The position numbers and the translations under genes are program-made. The notes beneath the pieces were generated by a model that was not told where the DNA came from, did not search any database, and saw only the letters and a program-made list of their open reading frames with translations. A stretch of DNA of 34,749 bases from Lachnospiraceae bacterium (GTDB taxonomy: Bacteria; Bacillota; Clostridia; Lachnospirales; Lachnospiraceae): assembly GCA_017889125.1 (NCBI GenBank), contig JAGHER010000216.1, positions 1 through 34,749 of the forward strand, in the 5' to 3' direction. Each line of letters begins with the position of its first letter. Position 1 is the stretch's first letter. Positions 13,344-21,240 of this stretch are shown in pieces.

Positions 13344-15464
13344 CTAAGCTTCTTCCCCCTCCTCCAAAAGATTCGTCATACTCTTCAAACTAATCACCAG
13401 GGTAGAGGTATTATGCAGCAGTGCCGACACCGCAGGCTGAAGCACTCCGAAAGCCCCCAGCAGAATCAGCCCCAGATTAAACCCAATCACCTGCCGGTAA
13501 TTCTGCTGGATGCGGGCCATCAGGCGGCTGCTGATGGTTCGCAGGACAATCAGCTGATACAAATCATTTTCGGAGATGGTGATATCGGCAATCTCCCGGG
13601 CGATGGCCGCGCCCTCGCTGATGGCGATGCCTGCGTCGGAGGCGGACAAAGCGGGGGAATCGTTGATGCCGTCGCCGATCATGATGACCTTACGGCCTCT
13701 GCGTTTTTCCTCCTCCACGAAGCCAGCCTTATCCTCGGGAAGCACCTCGGAATCGTATTCATCCACGCCGATCTGCCAGGCCACTGCCCGGGCCGTGCGC
13801 TCGCTGTCTCCGGTCATCATCACCGTCTTCTTGATTCCCAGCTCTTTAAGCTTTCGGATTACCTGAGCGGCCTCGGGGCGGATGGGATCCTGGATGCAGA
13901 TCACCGCCGCCAGGATACCGCCGATGGCCAGGTACAGGTGGGAGTATTCCGGCTTCAGCTGTTCGAAAAGGGCTTCATCGCCATCCGGGATTCTGCAGCC
14001 TTCATCTTCAAAGACGAAGTGGTAGCTGCCAATAATCACCCGGGTGGCTTTTTTACCGGCGCCTTCCCCACTGCTATCTTTCACATAAGAAGCAATCCCA
14101 TGGGCCACGATGTAATCCACCTTAGAATGCATCTCCTCATGATCCAGCTTCCGCCTTACGGCCTCGTCCACCACGGCCTTGGCCATGGAGTGGGGGAAAT
14201 GCTCCTCCAGACAGGCGGCCAGGCGCAGCATCTCGTCGGGATCCTGCCCGCCGAAGGCCACCACCTCAGCAACCACCGGGCAGGCCTTCGTCAGGGTGCC
14301 GGTCTTATCAAAGACGATGGTCTCCGCCTCTGCCACGGCCTCCAGATATTTGCCGCCCTTCACGGTAATGTGATGGTTCCCCGCCTCCCGCATGGCCGAA
14401 AGCACCGCCAGGGGCATGGCCAGCTTCAGGGCGCAGGAAAAGTCCACCATCAGGATGGAAATGGCCCGGTTTGCATTGCGGGTAAGAAGCCAGGTAAGGG
14501 CTGTGCCTGCCAGGCTCCAGGGAACCAGGGCGTCAGCCAGATTAGCCGCCTGGCCCTCTGCCGTGGATTTTAATTTCTCGGAGTCCTCAATCATAGTAAC
14601 AATCCGCTCGAAACGGGTATCGCCAGCCGCGCTCTTTACCCGGAAGGTAATCTCCCCTTCCTCCACTGCCGTACCAGCGTAAACCGAAGCCCCGGCTTCC
14701 TTTTTCACCGGCATGGATTCGCCGGTGAGGGCGGCCTGGTTGACCATGGCCTCCCCGGATACCACCTCGCCGTCGAAGGGAATCACATTCCCCATATGAA
14801 CGGTGATCTGATCTCCCGGGACAATCCGGGAGGCGGCAGTCAGCACCTGGGCGCCGTCCACATTGAGCCAGACTTTATTGATATTTAAAGACATGCTCCT
14901 GGCCAGATCGCCCACAGATTTCTTGTGGGTCCATTCTTCCAGAAGCTCACCGATGCCCAGAAGGAACATGATGGAGCCAGCCGTGTCAAAGTCTCTCCGC
15001 AGAAGGGAGACGGAGATGGCCGTGGCATCCAGCACCTCCACCTGGAGCTGGCCCTTCGCCAGGCACCGCAGGCCTTTAACCAGATACCCCGCCGCCCGGC
15101 ACAAAGTACAGGCGGCCCGAAGCGGCGCAGGAAACAATACCTTTTGCGCCGCCCGGGCCAGAAGTCTCTGAACCAGTTTTTCCTTGTATTCCCGGTTCAG
15201 CTGCCGTCCGCTGTCCGCCGGGACCTGAACGCTTTTTTCCAGACGCGCCAGAGAAAGCCTCTGCAAAGTCCCTGTCAGCTGCTCCCGTTCTCCCGTATAC
15301 AGGATAACCACATCAGCTGTCCGATCATAAATGCGCACCTTCTGGATGCCGGGCAGCGCGGAAAGGTGCTGGTCCAGCACATCGGCCTGATGGATGGTCA
15401 GCGGCTGGCGGCACAGGTGGATTCGAAGACGGCCCCTTATCTCATGCTTTATGACAAACCGCAT
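13344..15464 (-). CDS. P1B-type metal-transporting ATPase with degenerate HMA domain
   Basis: A 706-residue heavy-metal P-type ATPase, probably an exporter in the cytoplasmic membrane. Residues 1-60 look like an HMA-type ferredoxin fold without the usual CxxC metal site. The actuator loop has TGES (247-250); the phosphorylation site is Asp386 in DKTGTLT; TGD lies at 551-553 and GDGIND at 597-602. The metal-binding transmembrane motif is Ser343-Cys344-Ala345 (FSCALKLAMP) rather than the CPC of copper/zinc pumps, so the substrate cannot be assigned. The nucleotide-domain His motif is HFPHS. It is the last gene of an operon, starting four bases after the DUF6110 stop with only a weak ribosome binding site, so coupling is likely. 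A Fur-like box upstream of the operon hints at iron or manganese; this is inference. Confidence 0.92.
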   Translation of the reverse strand: MRFVIKHEIRGRLRIHLCRQPLTIHQADVLDQHLSALPGIQKVRIYDRTADVVILYTGEREQLTGTLQRLSLARLEKSVQVPADSGRQLNREYKEKLVQRLLARAAQKVLFPAPLRAACTLCRAAGYLVKGLRCLAKGQLQVEVLDATAISVSLLRRDFDTAGSIMFLLGIGELLEEWTHKKSVGDLARSMSLNINKVWLNVDGAQVLTAASRIVPGDQITVHMGNVIPFDGEVVSGEAMVNQAALTGESMPVKKEAGASVYAGTAVEEGEITFRVKSAAGDTRFERIVTMIEDSEKLKSTAEGQAANLADALVPWSLAGTALTWLLTRNANRAISILMVDFSCALKLAMPLAVLSAMREAGNHHITVKGGKYLEAVAEAETIVFDKTGTLTKACPVVAEVVAFGGQDPDEMLRLAACLEEHFPHSMAKAVVDEAVRRKLDHEEMHSKVDYIVAHGIASYVKDSSGEGAGKKATRVIIGSYHFVFEDEGCRIPDGDEALFEQLKPEYSHLYLAIGGILAAVICIQDPIRPEAAQVIRKLKELGIKKTVMMTGDSERTARAVAWQIGVDEYDSEVLPEDKAGFVEEEKRRGRKVIMIGDGINDSPALSASDAGIAISEGAAIAREIADITISENDLYQLIVLRTISSRLMARIQQNYRQVIGFNLGLILLGAFGVLQPAVSALLHNTSTLVISLKSMTNLLEEGEEA

Positions 15465-15468
15465 CTAA

Positions 15469-15855
15469 TCACACTTCTTTCATGTCAGCCGATTTCTCCG
15501 CGCCTGTTCCACACGCTGAACCAGCCGCCTTTTCCGCACCGGCAGCAGCTGCTTCTGCGCCGCCGTCCTCATCCGACATATCTTCCATCTCCCAGTCCAC
15601 CTCTTCCTGATCCGCAAAGACCTCCTCGCTTCTCTGGCGGTTGATCTCCTTGGCCTCAGCCAGAATATCCTCGGCGTTCTCCTGGATATTGGTGGCTGTA
15701 GTCATGACGCTGTCCTTGGCCCGAAGCCCGGCGGCCAGGCAGTTGACATATACCTTCTTGGCATCGGAGCTGCCTAAAACCTTCACTCCTGCCGTGCCGA
15801 ACAAAACACCTCCTGCAAAAATGCCGATTTTCTTCAGTAATTCTTTCTCCAACAT
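15469..15855 (-). CDS. DUF6110 family protein
   Basis: A 128-residue protein. A short hydrophobic Gly-rich segment (IGIFAGGVLFGTAGVKVLG, about 10-28) is followed by SSDAKKVYVNCLAAGLRAK, a helix to about 85, and an acidic then Ala/Glu-rich tail. The N-terminal part matches DUF6110 as I recall it, a family seen next to metal P-type ATPases in Lachnospiraceae. It is probably membrane-associated and may help the ATPase. The ribosome binding site AGGAGG lies about 9 bases before ATG 15855. It sits between the 26-residue membrane peptide gene and the ATPase gene. The tail beyond residue 90 is low complexity and may be lineage-specific. Confidence 0.75.
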   Translation of the reverse strand: MLEKELLKKIGIFAGGVLFGTAGVKVLGSSDAKKVYVNCLAAGLRAKDSVMTTATNIQENAEDILAEAKEINRQRSEEVFADQEEVDWEMEDMSDEDGGAEAAAAGAEKAAGSACGTGAEKSADMKEV

Positions 15856-15879
15856 CTTCTCAATCCTCCTGATTCGTGT

Positions 15880-15960
15880 TTACTTATGCCGATAGCCGGT
15901 ATAGATGGTCATGAAAAAGCAGAAAACCGCTGCCCATGCCCAAAATCTGTGGTGCTTCAA
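15880..15960 (-). CDS. 26-residue single-pass membrane peptide in the metal ATPase operon
   Basis: A very short frame reading MKHHRFWAWAAVFCFFMT and ending IYTGYRHK. I chose TTG 15960 because AGGA lies 9 bases upstream; GTG 15969 would give three more residues, but its ribosome binding site would almost touch it. The peptide is one hydrophobic helix rich in aromatic residues, with His/Arg/Lys at both ends. It ends 25 bases before the DUF6110 start, in the same direction. Similar tiny TGY-(K/R)-ending peptides seem to accompany DUF6110 and P-type ATPases in related genomes, from memory only. It may be a small regulatory subunit of the pump. Confidence 0.6.
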   Translation of the reverse strand: MKHHRFWAWAAVFCFFMTIYTGYRHK

Positions 15961-16013
15961 ATTGCTCACTTCCTTCGTCCCGAATTTACACGGTTTTTCC
16001 TATCTGCAATTTG

Positions 16014-16043
16014 ATCTTACCAGCTTTTTCCTGCTCTTGTAAA
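16014..16043 (-). promoter_or_regulatory. Possible promoter of the metal ATPase operon
   Basis: On the minus strand TTTACA (16043-16038) is followed after 18 bases by TAAGAT (16019-16014), a moderate sigma-A match. It would start transcription about 45 bases before the 26-residue peptide gene. Confidence 0.45.
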
Positions 16044-16055
16044 CGCAAACCAGTC

Positions 16056-16078
16056 TTATTGAGAAATGTTATCAATAA
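16056..16078. promoter_or_regulatory. Fur/PerR-like inverted repeat upstream of the metal ATPase operon
   Basis: Perfect 7-base arms TTATTGA (16056-16062) and TCAATAA (16072-16078) surround 9 bases. The central 15-mer TGAGAAATGTTATCA matches the Fur-box form TGATAATNATTATCA at 11 of 14 fixed positions. It lies just upstream of the possible promoter and before a metal pump, which fits metal control. The regulator itself is not in the window. Confidence 0.5.
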
Positions 16079-16086
16079 ACGTATCT

Positions 16087-16377
16087 TTACTGGAACCGAA
16101 TCCGGATAGCAGAAATCCTGCCGCTGATTACCGCCTTCTTTCCGTCCAGATATCTTGGCACCTCGATCACCGACTCCAGATGAACCTTCACGTCAAAGAT
16201 CGTCCCGTTCCTTCCGGCCCTGGACCGGAGGGGATCCATCTCATCCGACAGGTAGAGGGTATTTTCCCCCACCCATAATCCGTAGATCTTTCTTCCTTTT
16301 TTATTTAAATTATACTCCTTCGGGATCCGCAGCTTCATCCCGGAAACCGTCTCTTCTGCTGTGCCAATCGCAAACAT
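16087..16377 (-). CDS. Uncharacterised 96-residue protein
   Basis: Not recognised. From ATG 16377, which has AAGGAAGG 7 bases upstream, it encodes 96 residues starting MFAIGTAEETVSG. A start 22 codons further up (16443) has no ribosome binding site and falls at the likely transcription start. The protein is soluble and predicted to be mostly beta, with IRIPKEYNLNKKGRKIYGLW and ENTLYLSDEMDPLRSR; it ends in a basic strand, ISAIRIRFQ. It may be a small sensor or binding domain. It lies upstream of and in the same direction as the metal ATPase operon, 126 bases away, so co-transcription is possible though the operon appears to have its own control site. No function is assigned. Confidence 0.65.
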   Translation of the reverse strand: MFAIGTAEETVSGMKLRIPKEYNLNKKGRKIYGLWVGENTLYLSDEMDPLRSRAGRNGTIFDVKVHLESVIEVPRYLDGKKAVISGRISAIRIRFQ

Positions 16378-16447
16378 GCTTCCGCCTTCCTTTCTCAGCC
16401 TCCATTTAAATGCTGATTCTTTTCGATTATTCGTTCCATGCACTCCT

Positions 16448-16456
16448 ATTTTAGCA
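16448..16456 (-). promoter_or_regulatory. Possible extended -10 promoter for the 96-residue gene
   Basis: On the minus strand TGCTAAAAT (16456-16448) is an extended -10 element, but the -35 region is poor. Transcription would start near 16441, giving a leader of about 64 bases before ATG 16377. Confidence 0.35.
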
Positions 16457-16645
16457 ATATTTTCCGTATTTTAAAACCACTTTTCCTTTTAATTTACGAT
16501 TTTTTTGCAGTTTTACAGATAAGAGGCCGGGTATCTTTGTGCACTTTTTCAAATACATTCTTTTCAACGGGCTTTTCTTCGGTTATGATGATTATAGTAT
16601 CTTTTTGACTGTGTCTAATTTTATGTAAGAAGGAGAATTTGTCCC

Positions 16646-17935
16646 TTGAAATCCGGAACTTCCACCATCACGCTGACCCGCAGGCAGCGCTTCCTCCTGC
16701 TTTCCGCCGTTCCTGTTTACTTTATCCTGGCCGGTCTGCTGCTGCAGCCTCCCGGGGAGATCCTTTCCGGTATCGCGGAGATTTTCCGCCAGCCCGATTT
16801 TCTGATCACCGATTATCTGGTGGTAGGCGGGATCGGCGCTGCCTTTATCAATGCCGGCTTCCTTACCCTCATGAGCATTGCCATCATTTACTTACTGGGC
16901 ATGGATATGGACGGGCACACCATCACCTCCAGCTTTCTGATGCTGGGCTTTTCCCTCTTTGGAAAAAACCTCATCAACATCTGGGCTATCCTGGGAGGTA
17001 TTTTCCTCTATGCCCGGTATCACAAAACCTCCGTCCGGCGCTACATTTACATCGGGCTTTACGGCACCAGCCTTTCTCCCATCATCACCCAGGTGATGCA
17101 GCTGCCGGGAATGCCTCTGGTGATTCGTTTTCCGCTGACCATCCTGGTAGGCATCATTATCGGCTTCGTCCTTCCGCCCCTGGCCACCCATGTGCATTAC
17201 GCCCACAAGGGATACTCCCTTTATAATGTAGGATTTGCCTCAGGAATCATCGCCACGGTAATTGTGTCCCTCTTCCGCTCCTTTGGCATCGAGACGGCCT
17301 CCCGGCAGATCTGGTACACCGGCGGCAACCGGCTTTTCGGCGGACTGCTTTTCCTGCTCTTTGGCATCATGATCTTTTTCGGGCTGTTAAAGGGGCCCCG
17401 GCAGGTGCTTTCCCACTACCGGAGCATCCTGAAAAGCAGCGGCATCTCCGGGACGGATTATCTGAAGGAGCATGGCCATTCCCCGGTCATGCTGAATATG
17501 GGTATCAACGGAATTTTTGCCACCTGCTTCGTGCTGGCTGTGGGCGGAGAACTGAACGGCCCCACCATCGGCGGTATCTTTACTATTGTGGGCTTCAGCG
17601 CCACTGGAAAGCACCTGAGAAACATTGCCCCCATCATGCTGGGCGTATTTATCGGAAGCCTGACCAAGGAGTGGTCGCTGACCGATCCCTCTCCCATGCT
17701 GGCCCTTCTCTTTTCCACCACCCTGGCGCCAGTGGCCGGGGAATTTGGCATCCTTCCAGGACTTCTGGCAGGATATCTCCACTCCTCCGTGGCCCTGAAT
17801 GTGGGTATTGTCTACGGAGGGATGAATCTGTACAACAATGGCTTCGCCGGAGGCATTGTAGCCATCTTCCTTGTCCCCGTGGTGCAGTCCATCCAGGACC
17901 GGAGAGCAAGAGCAAGGGGGCATCTTTCCCTGTAA
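16646..17935 (+). CDS. DUF1576 domain membrane protein
   Basis: A 429-residue integral membrane protein with about ten or more hydrophobic segments. The sequence shows the DUF1576 pattern twice: an N-terminal half with TDYLVVGGIGAAFINAGFLT and a C-terminal half with GINGIFATCFVLAVGGELNG, each followed by a Gly-rich helical pair (GKNLINIWAILGG; GKHLRNIAPIMLG). This suggests an internal duplication and a transporter-like fold. The function of DUF1576 proteins is not established. The start is TTG 16646 with AAGGAGAA about 9 bases upstream. It is a single-gene transcript ending in a strong terminator at 17960-17998. Confidence 0.88.
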   Translation: MKSGTSTITLTRRQRFLLLSAVPVYFILAGLLLQPPGEILSGIAEIFRQPDFLITDYLVVGGIGAAFINAGFLTLMSIAIIYLLGMDMDGHTITSSFLMLGFSLFGKNLINIWAILGGIFLYARYHKTSVRRYIYIGLYGTSLSPIITQVMQLPGMPLVIRFPLTILVGIIIGFVLPPLATHVHYAHKGYSLYNVGFASGIIATVIVSLFRSFGIETASRQIWYTGGNRLFGGLLFLLFGIMIFFGLLKGPRQVLSHYRSILKSSGISGTDYLKEHGHSPVMLNMGINGIFATCFVLAVGGELNGPTIGGIFTIVGFSATGKHLRNIAPIMLGVFIGSLTKEWSLTDPSPMLALLFSTTLAPVAGEFGILPGLLAGYLHSSVALNVGIVYGGMNLYNNGFAGGIVAIFLVPVVQSIQDRRARARGHLSL

Positions 17936-17959
17936 GTATATGGATATTCCCATTTGTCA

Positions 17960-17998
17960 CCAAAGGGCCTGCCGCATTTTTCACGGCAGGCCCTTTGG
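17960..17998. terminator. Strong bidirectional terminator between convergent genes
   Basis: A perfect 15-bp stem, CCAAAGGGCCTGCCG (17960-17974) with CGGCAGGCCCTTTGG (17984-17998), surrounds a 9-base T-rich loop. T-rich sequence follows on the plus strand. It lies 24 bases after the DUF1576 stop and 39 bases beyond the stop of the convergent gene at 18038. Confidence 0.88.
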
Positions 17999-18037
17999 GT
18001 CCCTTTATCCTTTACATCCTTTTTATTTCTTTATTGG

Positions 18038-18616
18038 TTATTTCTTGTAATGAAATTCCGTTATTCCGTCAATCCCGTGCTCATCCCGGCCAATGACCAC
18101 ATAGGCGGTGTCAGGATTCCCCAGTACTGCCTTCCAGTCTTTAATCTCCACCGTGTCCGGATCCGCCGCTTCCACAGCCTCCAAAAGCTCCGGCGTATAC
18201 AGCGCATCCAAGCCTATGGCATCCAGCTCATCACGGTCGTTAATGGTAATGGTCTCTTCTCCACGCACCACCAGAACCGGATAATTCATCAGAGGATTAA
18301 GATATTCCGTGGTCAGCCCTGTAGTAATTTCCATCTGCACCGCCCCGACTGCATTTCGGAATAATATCTCTTCAACCTCCATATCTTCAGCGGAATTCGT
18401 CACATCCGCCGGAGACGTCTCCTCTGCCGCGGTGGAGGCTGCTTCCATTTTACTAAAAGCTGCTTCCTGCGATCCCGCCGATTTACTAAAAACCGCCTCC
18501 TGAGATCCCTCTGATGCCTCAATCCTGCTCCAGGGCTGGGTATTAATCAGAAGTCCGCCTCCTGCTGCCAGTATACACGCGGCAACAACTGCCGCAGCTA
18601 ATTTTCCATTTGCCAT
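18038..18616 (-). CDS. Exported protein of unknown function downstream of two-component system
   Basis: Not recognised. 192 residues with an N-terminal hydrophobic stretch (about 5-24, LAAAVVAACILAAGGGLLI) that could be a signal peptide or an anchor. Then comes a Ser/Ala/Glu-rich linker with a near-duplicate GSQEAVFSK / GSQEAAFSK, and a folded acidic C-terminal domain (about 80-192) with LNPLMNYPVLVVRGEE and NPDTAYVVIGRDEHG. It most likely lies outside the membrane. ATG 18616 has AAGGAGAG about 7 bases upstream. It follows the histidine kinase in the same direction after a 106-base gap, which may hold its own promoter, so it may be a regulated target of that system or an accessory sensor. Confidence 0.75.
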   Translation of the reverse strand: MANGKLAAAVVAACILAAGGGLLINTQPWSRIEASEGSQEAVFSKSAGSQEAAFSKMEAASTAAEETSPADVTNSAEDMEVEEILFRNAVGAVQMEITTGLTTEYLNPLMNYPVLVVRGEETITINDRDELDAIGLDALYTPELLEAVEAADPDTVEIKDWKAVLGNPDTAYVVIGRDEHGIDGITEFHYKK

Positions 18617-18722
18617 GATTACACTCTCCTTTTTTCAAATCTCCCGCCGTTTTCCGGCTGTGAAGACAGTGTATCATGGTAATATTAAGGGATGCTTTGC
18701 GGAAGCTAAAGATTTATAAAGT

Positions 18723-20381
18723 TTAATCCCGCTCCCCTGCCGGAAGATATATCCGAAATTCCGTCCGCCACCCAGGCAGGGGATCTGCGGCCACCTGAAT
18801 CGTGCCCTCATGGAGAAGGACGATCTTTTTGGTAATCGCCAGTCCTAGGCCCGACCCATGCTTCCCTGTGCGTGCCTCGTCCCCGGTCACAAAGGGCTCA
18901 AAAAGCTTTTCCCGCATCTCCTCCGGGATTCCCCTTCCGTCATCTGCCACAGAGATCCGCAGCCAATCCCCCTCCTTTCGAAGGTAAGCCAGGATCCTGG
19001 TGCCCGGCGGATTGTAGGCAGCTCCGTTATTCACCAGATTTTCCAGCACCCGCAGAAAAAGCTGGGGATCAGCCATGGCAAGGCAGGGTTCCTCCGGAAT
19101 ATCCGCCTCCAGATAAATTTCATTCAGCTCCAGCTCCTGATAGCGGCCTGCGAAATACTCCCTGATCAATTCGCCCATATCCACCAGCTTCCGGTTCACC
19201 GGCATACTGGGGTGCTCCAGCTTGCTGTACTCGTGGAATGCCCCCAGAAGACTGCTGACCTGCTCTGCCTTTCGAATAATGGTATCCAGGGCAGCTTCCT
19301 TCTTTTCCGGCGGAAGCATCCCGTCCTGCAGGGCCTGGGCCGTCCCCCGAATCACAGAAGCCGGGGTTTTTAAATCATGGGAAATGTCTGCCAGAAGCTG
19401 GCGCCGCTCTCCGTCCAGCCGCATCCGCTCCGCCTCACTCTGTTTTAGAGCCTCCTCCATCTCCACAAACCGGCTGGCAATGGCGTGAAATTCCGACGGT
19501 CCCTGGTAGGCCTCCAGCCCGCTGGGCTTTCCCTTTTCCAGATTTCCGATTCCCGCCAGAAATGGCGCCAGAAGGCCTTTCACCTGACGGCTCAGGCGGA
19601 AAATACACACCGCCGCCAGAATCAGGTAGGCAGGGATAATTAATGACAAGATCCGGTTCTGAATCTGATAGGCCCTATGGTAAGCATCCGGCTCCATATC
19701 CCGAAAGGCCAGCAGAAGCTGGCGTCCCTCCCCTTCTGGATTCTCGTACTGTTCCAGATAAAGGCTCCTCCCCTGGGCATCCCGCCCTCCCAGATACTGA
19801 AATTCCTCCTCAGAAAAAAAGCTTCTCCCTGGAAACAGCGTCCCGTCCAGCACCCGCTTCTCCTTATCTAAAAGCAAATACCCCGTAACCGCCAGACGTT
19901 CTTCCTCCTCATCATATTCCATGCTGGTAATCATGTAGCGGGCTCCCCGCTCATTATCCGGAAGGACGGCGGTCAGCGTCCTTTCCCTGGAGACAAGGGG
20001 CTGCAGACATTCTAAAAGTCTGGTGGAATAGCGGCTTCGTGACAGCTCTTCGGTGGCATACAGCACCTGCCCCTCTTCCGTAAGGACAGCTGCCTGCGCC
20101 CCCTCCCCCAGATACCGGACAGGATCCAGGCTGGAAAGCTCTTCATCCTGGGATGCCGCCGCCCGGGCAAGAAATCCCTGTGGATCCGATACCGGCGCGA
20201 TTTCCTTTGCCGCCATGGCAGAAAGAAGAAAAATCCCCAGCACGGCCGCCAGCATAAGCAGGGTGAAGGTAAGATAATTTCCTGCCAGCAGGAAATAAAG
20301 ATGGCGCCGCCGCCTGAATTGGAAACAGCGGCGCCGCTCAGATTCCGTTTTTCTACTCCCGGTATTCAATTTTGTATCCAA
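18723..20381 (-). CDS. Sensor histidine kinase (paired with response regulator at 20353-21057)
   Basis: 552 residues. Two membrane helices (about 33-57 and 245-262) flank an extracytoplasmic sensor domain of about 185 residues. Next come a HAMP-like linker, a HisKA helix with phospho-acceptor His335 in ADISHDLKTP, and a HATPase domain with NLVNNGAAYNPPG (N box), DDGRGIPEE (G1), FEPF (F) and GSGLGLAI (G2). All motifs needed for activity are present. It overlaps the end of the response regulator gene by 29 bases. The frame opens at TTG 20381, but a GGGGG run lies too close to it; TTG 20369 is an alternative, so the exact start is uncertain. The ligand is unknown. Confidence 0.92.
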   Translation of the reverse strand: MDTKLNTGSRKTESERRRCFQFRRRRHLYFLLAGNYLTFTLLMLAAVLGIFLLSAMAAKEIAPVSDPQGFLARAAASQDEELSSLDPVRYLGEGAQAAVLTEEGQVLYATEELSRSRYSTRLLECLQPLVSRERTLTAVLPDNERGARYMITSMEYDEEEERLAVTGYLLLDKEKRVLDGTLFPGRSFFSEEEFQYLGGRDAQGRSLYLEQYENPEGEGRQLLLAFRDMEPDAYHRAYQIQNRILSLIIPAYLILAAVCIFRLSRQVKGLLAPFLAGIGNLEKGKPSGLEAYQGPSEFHAIASRFVEMEEALKQSEAERMRLDGERRQLLADISHDLKTPASVIRGTAQALQDGMLPPEKKEAALDTIIRKAEQVSSLLGAFHEYSKLEHPSMPVNRKLVDMGELIREYFAGRYQELELNEIYLEADIPEEPCLAMADPQLFLRVLENLVNNGAAYNPPGTRILAYLRKEGDWLRISVADDGRGIPEEMREKLFEPFVTGDEARTGKHGSGLGLAITKKIVLLHEGTIQVAADPLPGWRTEFRIYLPAGERD

Positions 20382-21057
20382 GCCCCCTTATTGTCTTTAT
20401 GTAGCGCGGCTCCCTGGGATTCTCTTCGATTTTCTCCCGAAGCTTTGAGATATGCACCATCATGGTCTTATCGTCGCTTTCAGAAAAATATCCGCTGGCC
20501 CCATCGTAAAGCTGGGCCTTGGTAAATACCCGCCCCGGCTGCTTCATCAGCTTGGTGAGAATTCGGTACTCTGTGGCCGTAAGATCCACCGGCTGCCCGT
20601 TTTTCTCCAGCTTCATCTCATACAGATCCAGACACAGCTCCCCAAGAGTAATCGTCGAAGGCGCAGGTTCCCGGCTGACACCGGAACCCAGCTGGTAAAA
20701 CCGGCGGAGGGCTGACTGTACATGGGCGGTCACCTCCAGGGGATTAAAGGGCTTGGTCAGGTAATCGTCGGCTCCGATATTTAAGCCCAGGATCTTGTCA
20801 CAATCCTGATCCCTGGCAGAGAGGACGATCACCGGAATATTGCTGACCCTGCGAAGCTCCTGAATCAGCCGGTAGCCATCCATGCCAGGCATCATGATAT
20901 CCAAAAGCGCCAGGTCCACATGCTCTGTCTGCAGAATCTGCCAGGCCTTCTGCCCATCCTCCGCCTCCAGAACCTGATATCCATTATTTTCCAGATATAG
21001 TTTCAGCAAAGAACGGATGTCGGCGTCATCCTCTGCAATTAATACTGTGTAAGACAC
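20353..21057 (-). CDS. OmpR-family response regulator
   Basis: 234 residues. The receiver domain has acidic pocket Asp10/Asp11 in AEDDAD, phospho-acceptor Asp53 in LLDIMMPGMDG, Ser80 and Lys102 in TKPF. The C-terminal winged helix (about 137-232) has DLTATEYRILTKLMKQPG and the closing IKTIRGLGYKIEY. It is an intact DNA-binding regulator acting with the kinase whose gene overlaps its 3' end. The start is GTG 21057 with AAGGAGG about 8 bases upstream. A good promoter lies at 21087-21115. Confidence 0.94.
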   Translation of the reverse strand: MSYTVLIAEDDADIRSLLKLYLENNGYQVLEAEDGQKAWQILQTEHVDLALLDIMMPGMDGYRLIQELRRVSNIPVIVLSARDQDCDKILGLNIGADDYLTKPFNPLEVTAHVQSALRRFYQLGSGVSREPAPSTITLGELCLDLYEMKLEKNGQPVDLTATEYRILTKLMKQPGRVFTKAQLYDGASGYFSESDDKTMMVHISKLREKIEENPREPRYIKTIRGLGYKIEYRE

Positions 21058-21086
21058 GTTCTTGTCCTCCTTTGTCCTTTTGCTTT

Positions 21087-21115
21087 ATTCTACCATGGAG
21101 GATAATGACTGTCCA
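21087..21115 (-). promoter_or_regulatory. Sigma-A promoter of the two-component operon
   Basis: On the minus strand TGGACA (21115-21110) is followed after 17 bases by TAGAAT (21092-21087), each one mismatch from consensus. Transcription would start near 21080, leaving a leader of about 23 bases before GTG 21057. Confidence 0.65.
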
Positions 21116-21240
21116 GCACAGGCATCTTTTCCTTGAATCCCACCGTCAGGTCAAATTACAGTTCACCGATAACTGCAGCTGGGTCGACTGCCTTCCGACG
21201 GCGGCCATCCCCCCAGCTCAACTTTCTTCCAACCGGCTCA

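Noticed and set aside
13413-14573. 386-codon plus-strand frame opposite the P-type ATPase
   Set aside because: The minus strand has every P-type ATPase motif in order; this frame shows no domain and is a shadow of it.
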